A stretch of DNA of 64,000 nucleotides from JAPOXK01 sp965220315. Its GTDB lineage: Bacteria; Chloroflexota; Dehalococcoidia; Bin125. Each line of letters begins with the position of its first letter. Positions within the stretch are counted from its first letter, which is position 1. The notes under the pieces are model-generated. The model had not been told where the DNA came from and made no database searches. It was given only the letters and a program-made list of their open reading frames with translations. The DNA lies in NCBI GenBank assembly GCA_965220315.1, contig CBDCPP010000001.1, positions 124,001-188,000 of the forward strand. Reading direction: 5' to 3'. The translations under genes were made by a program, and so were the position numbers. Below, piece after piece: positions 60,491 through 64,000 of the stretch.

Positions 60491-61255
60491 TTAGCGCGTG
60501 CGGTAACGGAGCCCCCAGAACGCGAACAGCGTGGTGATGGCGCCCAGGCCGAGGGTGCACCCGAAGGCGAGCCCGATGGCTTCACCATCCCAGCCCTCCA
60601 GCACCAGCGAGCGCATTCCTGTGAGGATGTAAGTCACGGGGTTAACGGTGGCGAGTGCATCAAGCCAAGGGGTGAAGACGACCTTCGGTGCGAAGACAGG
60701 CGACAAGAACAGTAGTGGGAAGAAGATCAGGAGCCCCGCTTGGGCCGCTTGCAGGTTCCCCGTCCGCAGCCCGAGCCCCAGCCCAATGGCGGAGTAAGCC
60801 ATGCCGAAGAGCGCGGCGATGGCGAGGATGACAAATGCGCCCCCGACGCCGGTCTCCAACCCCGATCCGGCGATCAACCCTACGATGAGGATGATCAGCG
60901 TAAAAAGCACACCTCGAACGCTATCGGCCAGCATGCGCCCCAACACTAGTGATGAACGAGGAGCGGGCGTGAGCAGCAACTTGTCGAGGTAGCCTCGCTC
61001 AATGTCCAGCACCATAGCGAGGCCCGAGATGCTGGCCGCTCCGGCGATCGCGGTGAGGAAGGCGACGGGCAAGTGGAAGCCGGTGTAGTTGCCGATCTCG
61101 AACGCGCCTGCGGCGATGCTGCTCAGCGCGCCCACGCCGGTCGCGAAAAAGAACAGAGGGATGAAGAGGTGCTGTACTTCGACCCCTGGTTGCCGGACGC
61201 TTTCACGCAGTGAGCGCCAGGAGAGCTGATACGTGGATCGGATGAGCGCGGTCAT
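60491..61255 (-). CDS. ABC-2 type transporter permease
   Basis: A 254-residue integral membrane protein with about six hydrophobic segments (for example VFAPKVVFTPWLDALATV preceded by a hydrophobic run near GLLIFFPLLFLSPVF). The pattern NPVTYILTGMRSLVLEG is typical of DrrB-like permeases in drug/antibiotic export. It overlaps the ATPase gene by 4 bp (ATGA), so the two are co-translated. Substrate unknown. Confidence 0.85.
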   Translation of the reverse strand: MTALIRSTYQLSWRSLRESVRQPGVEVQHLFIPLFFFATGVGALSSIAAGAFEIGNYTGFHLPVAFLTAIAGAASISGLAMVLDIERGYLDKLLLTPAPRSSLVLGRMLADSVRGVLFTLIILIVGLIAGSGLETGVGGAFVILAIAALFGMAYSAIGLGLGLRTGNLQAAQAGLLIFFPLLFLSPVFAPKVVFTPWLDALATVNPVTYILTGMRSLVLEGWDGEAIGLAFGCTLGLGAITTLFAFWGLRYRTR

Positions 61256-62232
61256 GCGCCGTCGCTCTTTGCATCATCGTCCTTGTGCTCGACCATGTGA
61301 TATCCCGTTTTGCGCAAAAATACGTCGTCCAGAGTGGGCTGTGCGAGGGTAACCGTCCGCGCCGCCACCCCGTTTTCGCTCAAGAGCTGCACGATCGGGG
61401 CGATCTGCATGCTGCCATCTCGGATGTAGACCACTAGTGAATCCTCGATACGGCGCACCGACTCCGATCCTTCGAGATGATCGAGTTGTTCTACCGTCGC
61501 CGCAAGCGCAGCCTCCGTGCCGCTCACCCCGATGGTCACGACGTCGGTAGCGATCGTCGCCTTGAGGGCGGCGGGCGATCCTTGGGCGACGATTCGGCCG
61601 CGGTCGATGATCGCTACCTCATCCGCCAGTTTGTCGGCTTCCTCGAGGTACTGCGTTGTCAGAAAGAATGTCACGTTGTCTTCGCGATTGAGCGAGAGGA
61701 TCTGCTGGTGCAGCGCTTCACGGCTGATCGGGTCGAGACCGGTGGTTGGCTCGTCCAAGAAGACCAGTTCGGGGCGATGGAGGAGCGCCGAAGCTAGGTC
61801 GATGCGACGGCGCATGCCGCCGGAATAGGTTCCCACCCGCCGATCCGCGCCCTCCTCCAGATCGACCGCTTGTAACAGCTCCTGCGTGCGCTGCCGCACC
61901 AGGTGTGAGGGCAGCCCGTACAGATGGCATTGCAGGTGGAGCAGCTCACGGCCCGTTTGCAGGTTGTCCAGCCCGGCTTCCTGGAGAGCAACGCCGATAC
62001 GCTTGCGCAGCGCGGCGCCATCCCGTCTCACGTTGAGCCCCAGCACCGTGGCCTCGCCCGAGGTCGGGCGCAGCAAGGTGGTGAGCATGCGGATCGTCGT
62101 GGTCTTTCCGGATCCGTTAGCTCCGAGGAACGCAAAAATACGGCCCTTCGGGACCGTGAGATCGATCCCGTCGACGGCTTTGACCGTCGCGGAGAAGTGT
62201 TTCGTCAGTTGTTTCGTGACGATCGCCGACAT
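61252..62232 (-). CDS. ABC transporter ATP-binding protein, DrrA-like
   Basis: A 326-residue ATPase. Walker A is GANGSGKTT (usually GPNGAGKTT), the signature is YSGGMRRRIDLA, Walker B is LVFLDEPTTGLDP, and the C-terminal extension near residues 220-310 is typical of DrrA-type drug exporters. It works with the adjacent permease. The next gene upstream on this strand is the Fur-like regulator, 62 bp away, so regulation could be shared, though the substrate may be unrelated to metals. Confidence 0.9.
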   Translation of the reverse strand: MSAIVTKQLTKHFSATVKAVDGIDLTVPKGRIFAFLGANGSGKTTTIRMLTTLLRPTSGEATVLGLNVRRDGAALRKRIGVALQEAGLDNLQTGRELLHLQCHLYGLPSHLVRQRTQELLQAVDLEEGADRRVGTYSGGMRRRIDLASALLHRPELVFLDEPTTGLDPISREALHQQILSLNREDNVTFFLTTQYLEEADKLADEVAIIDRGRIVAQGSPAALKATIATDVVTIGVSGTEAALAATVEQLDHLEGSESVRRIEDSLVVYIRDGSMQIAPIVQLLSENGVAARTVTLAQPTLDDVFLRKTGYHMVEHKDDDAKSDGA

Positions 62233-62294
62233 GCGCTGGCCGTTCCGTGCTGCGTTGAGGACTTAGATGCCGTTTGCTTGGCCCATGGCGGCGC

Positions 62295-62792
62295 CTAGCC
62301 GCGCTGGCCTTGCGGTTCGGCGCAGCGATCACAGAGTCCTGCGATCTCCAAGTGGTGCCGGCGCGGGTGGAAGCTCGATCGCTTTGCGAGCGTATCCAGC
62401 GCGACTGTGATCGCCTGCTCCAACTGATCTCCTGGTTTGTAGTCGCTGACTTCGCCACACCGCTCACAGATAAGGTGATCGTGATGTGCGGTCAGCTCTT
62501 CCGAGAGTTCGTAGCGGGCGTTGTCTTCCTGCATGACTAATCGCCGGACAACGCCCGCCTGCTCTAAAATTCCCAGGTTGCGATAAACGGAGCTGAGCGA
62601 CAGTACGGGATCACGCATCGCGATCTCCGCCGAGGTGACGGGCCGCTCCGATCCCGCCAACACGTTGACCAAGGCCCGCCGCCCGCGCGAGTAGCGCTGG
62701 CGCGCCGCCTCCAAGCGGCTGGCGACTGTCGTGTGCAACGCCGGAGACACCGCTGGGCTGGCATCATGAGCCACAGATACCGCGTTCGTCAC
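62295..62792 (-). CDS. Fur/Zur-family metal-responsive regulator
   Basis: A 165-residue Fur-type repressor. The winged-helix part has LSLSSVYRNLGILEQAGVVRRL; the metal part has HHDHLICERCGEVSDY with the first CxxC and RHHLEIAGLCDRCAEPQ with the second CxxC. The two CxxC pairs suggest a zinc-sensing (Zur) or structural-zinc Fur-type member. It lies 23 bp after the metal permease gene and probably regulates that transcript. About 27 residues precede the fold (VAHDASPAVSPALHTTVAS), longer than usual. Confidence 0.88.
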   Translation of the reverse strand: MTNAVSVAHDASPAVSPALHTTVASRLEAARQRYSRGRRALVNVLAGSERPVTSAEIAMRDPVLSLSSVYRNLGILEQAGVVRRLVMQEDNARYELSEELTAHHDHLICERCGEVSDYKPGDQLEQAITVALDTLAKRSSFHPRRHHLEIAGLCDRCAEPQGQRG

Positions 62793-62815
62793 CCCGTCAC
62801 CCTAGCAGCCGTGGG

Positions 62816-63679
62816 TTATTGGTGGAACGGGACGGGCCGTCGCCGAAGCAGTCCTCGCGGCGATACGAGGAAAGCGAGTCCGAATAGTGCGACCGCGGCC
62901 AGCACGATCGCGGGGCCAGCGGCCACGTTGATGTGGAACGAGGCGTAGAGCCCGATCACGATCGCTGCTAGCCCGACCGCTACCCCGCCGAACATGATCC
63001 GCGGCAGCGTTCTGAAGAGAAGCGCCGCGGCCGCTGCCGGAGCGACGAGCATCGCCAGGGTAAGGATGACGCCCACGAGCCGGAATGCAACGACCGCCCC
63101 CAGCGAGATCAAAACCAACAGGCCGATCTGGACGAGGGTAACCGGTACCCCGCTGGCCGCCGCCATTTCCGGGTCGTAGGCGACGTAGCGGAGTTCCGCG
63201 TAGAAGAGCCACGTCGCCGCGAGCACAACGGCCGCGAGCGCGCCCATCACGATCAAGTCTTGATCCGCGACGCCCAAAATGTTGCCGACGAGCAAGTTGT
63301 TGAGATCGACGGCGAAGTTCCGCTGCCGGCTGACCAGGAGAACGCCGAACGCGAAGAATCCTGCGAACAACATTCCGATCGCCGTGTCCTCGCGGACCTG
63401 CGCGCGCCGGGTCAACCCCACGACGCCGAGCGCCGTGAGCACTGCGGCGACTGCGGCTCCCAGGGTGATCAGCACGGAGCTCGCGCCCGCTACCAAGGCG
63501 ACCGCTGCGCCCGCCAGTTGCGTGTGCGCCACCGCGTCGCCGAGGAAGACAAGCCCTCTGACGATGACGAACGTCCCCACCACCGGCGCAGCCACGGCGA
63601 CGACCGCGCCGGCGAGGAACGCGCGCCGCATGAACTCGAATTGCCAGGGATCGGTGAGCCAGTCCAGCGGTCGCTCCAC
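62816..63679 (-). CDS. metal (Zn/Mn) ABC transporter permease, ZnuB/MntB-like
   Basis: A 287-residue membrane protein with about eight hydrophobic segments, of the ZnuB/MntB/SitC family. It has FMRRAFLAGAVVAVAAPVVGTFVIVRGLVFLGDAVAH, split here as FMRRAFLAGAVV and GLVFLGDAVAHTQLAGAAV, and LRYVAYDPEMAAASGVPV, typical of the family. The start is GTG 63679 with a weak ribosome site. The ATPase and binding-protein partners are not adjacent. Cotranscribed with the Fur/Zur regulator. Confidence 0.88.
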   Translation of the reverse strand: MERPLDWLTDPWQFEFMRRAFLAGAVVAVAAPVVGTFVIVRGLVFLGDAVAHTQLAGAAVALVAGASSVLITLGAAVAAVLTALGVVGLTRRAQVREDTAIGMLFAGFFAFGVLLVSRQRNFAVDLNNLLVGNILGVADQDLIVMGALAAVVLAATWLFYAELRYVAYDPEMAAASGVPVTLVQIGLLVLISLGAVVAFRLVGVILTLAMLVAPAAAAALLFRTLPRIMFGGVAVGLAAIVIGLYASFHINVAAGPAIVLAAVALFGLAFLVSPRGLLRRRPVPFHQ

Positions 63680-63684
63680 ATTTC

Positions 63685-63745
63685 TAAAATGAGAGCTATT
63701 CTTATACGGGTCGGAAGTCTAGGTATTCTCCGGTGGGGCCGTCAA
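63685..63745 (-). promoter_or_regulatory. candidate promoter and metal-regulator operator before the permease-fur transcript
   Basis: On the minus strand, TTGACG (63745-63740) is followed 18 nt later by TAGACT (63721-63716), a weak sigma-70-like pair. Downstream at about 63685-63706 lies the imperfect palindrome TAAGAATAG-CT-CTCATTTTA, 6 of 9 arm positions matching, which could bind the Fur/Zur protein. This is a pattern match by eye only. Confidence 0.3.
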
Positions 63746-63943
63746 CCGAATTCCCGTCGCAAACGAGGCCAGAAACACTCCTCCAACTGCCGCCGGCCCT
63801 CTCTCTTCTCTCAGCAGTTTGCTTCTAGATCTTCCCTATGCAGGCATTACTCGCTCGCCGTGTCTACCGGACTATTTCAGTAGATCGTTCCAGTGAGTTG
63901 CAGAGTCAGCCGAGTGGCTCACCCTTGGCGCGGGAAGATCGCC

Positions 63944-64000
63944 TCAGGCGATGGCGATGCACTCGATCTCGATGTCGAATTCCCAGGGCCAAGAGCCCAC
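63944..64000 (-). CDS. C-terminal end of a probable RidA-family protein (rest outside window)
   Basis: Only 18 residues and the stop are present: VGSWPWEFDIEIECIAIA. The pattern of a short strand with repeated Ile-Glu near the C-terminus resembles RidA/YjgF/L-PSP proteins, but this is a short match. The 264 bp between it and the permease gene show no other gene. Confidence 0.4.
   Translation of the reverse strand: MGSWPWEFDIEIECIAIA

Overview
The window is GC-rich, gene-dense chromosomal DNA with no rRNA, tRNA, phage, insertion sequence or CRISPR array that I could recognise. It carries at least five F420/FMN luciferase-like (LLM) oxidoreductases, two PPOX split-barrel proteins, menaquinone genes, a 2-oxoacid:ferredoxin oxidoreductase, Tat-type lipoprotein solute-binding proteins, and many duplicated CoA-transferase, cyclase and hydantoinase-B genes. 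This fits a heterotrophic, F420-using bacterium. A Chloroflexota lineage of the Thermomicrobia/SAR202 type is my best guess; an actinobacterium is the main alternative. This is inference from gene content only.

Layout. 1-2.5 kb: end of korA, korB and an LLM enzyme. 2.6-12.6 kb: housekeeping and stress genes, including a divergent homologue of the aminoglycoside-resistance 16S rRNA A1408 methyltransferases (KamB/NpmA), a FIST sensor, a Lon-type protease, a phosphoribosyltransferase, ThiO and dienelactone hydrolase. 12.7-17.1 kb: menF-menD-menC, preceded by a perfect 11-bp inverted repeat. 17.2-31.2 kb: leucine dehydrogenase, three fused CoA-transferase paralogues (one lacking the catalytic Glu), a frameshifted nuclease-methylase restriction gene, amidases, a MetE-like protein, a PP2C phosphatase and an alcohol dehydrogenase. 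31.5-39.7 kb: a PEP-mutase-family gene, then a six-gene minus-strand operon (SnoaL-like, HyuB, HyuB, CoA hydrolase/transferase, cyclase, cyclase) with no HyuA partner. 39.8-49.5 kb: a double redoxin, glutamate dehydrogenase, RRM protein, DEAD helicase, FAD oxidase, esterase, a third HyuB and an AhpD-like gene.

The AhpD-like (carboxymuconolactone decarboxylase family) gene has an in-frame TGA exactly where the second Cys of a CxxC motif belongs. A perfect 7-bp stem with a GGC loop starts 13 nt after it. This is the strongest novelty candidate: a CxxU selenoprotein with a bacterial SECIS element.

49.7-60.5 kb: two Tat lipoprotein solute-binding proteins in convergent orientation with intrinsic terminators between them, three tandem LLM enzymes, an SRPBCC protein, and an operon of a thiolase-like protein without the nucleophilic Cys, a DUF35 OB-fold protein and an LLM enzyme. 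That pair resembles Ltp2/DUF35 retro-aldolases. 60.5-64 kb: an ABC-2 exporter, a Fur/Zur regulator with a zinc/manganese-type permease, and the tail of a probable RidA-family gene.

Taken together, much of 18-60 kb looks like a catabolic region for CoA-linked degradation of organic acids or lactam/ester-type compounds: uptake proteins, flavin/F420 oxidation, hydrolases, CoA transfer and carbon-carbon cleavage. No single substrate can be named from sequence alone.
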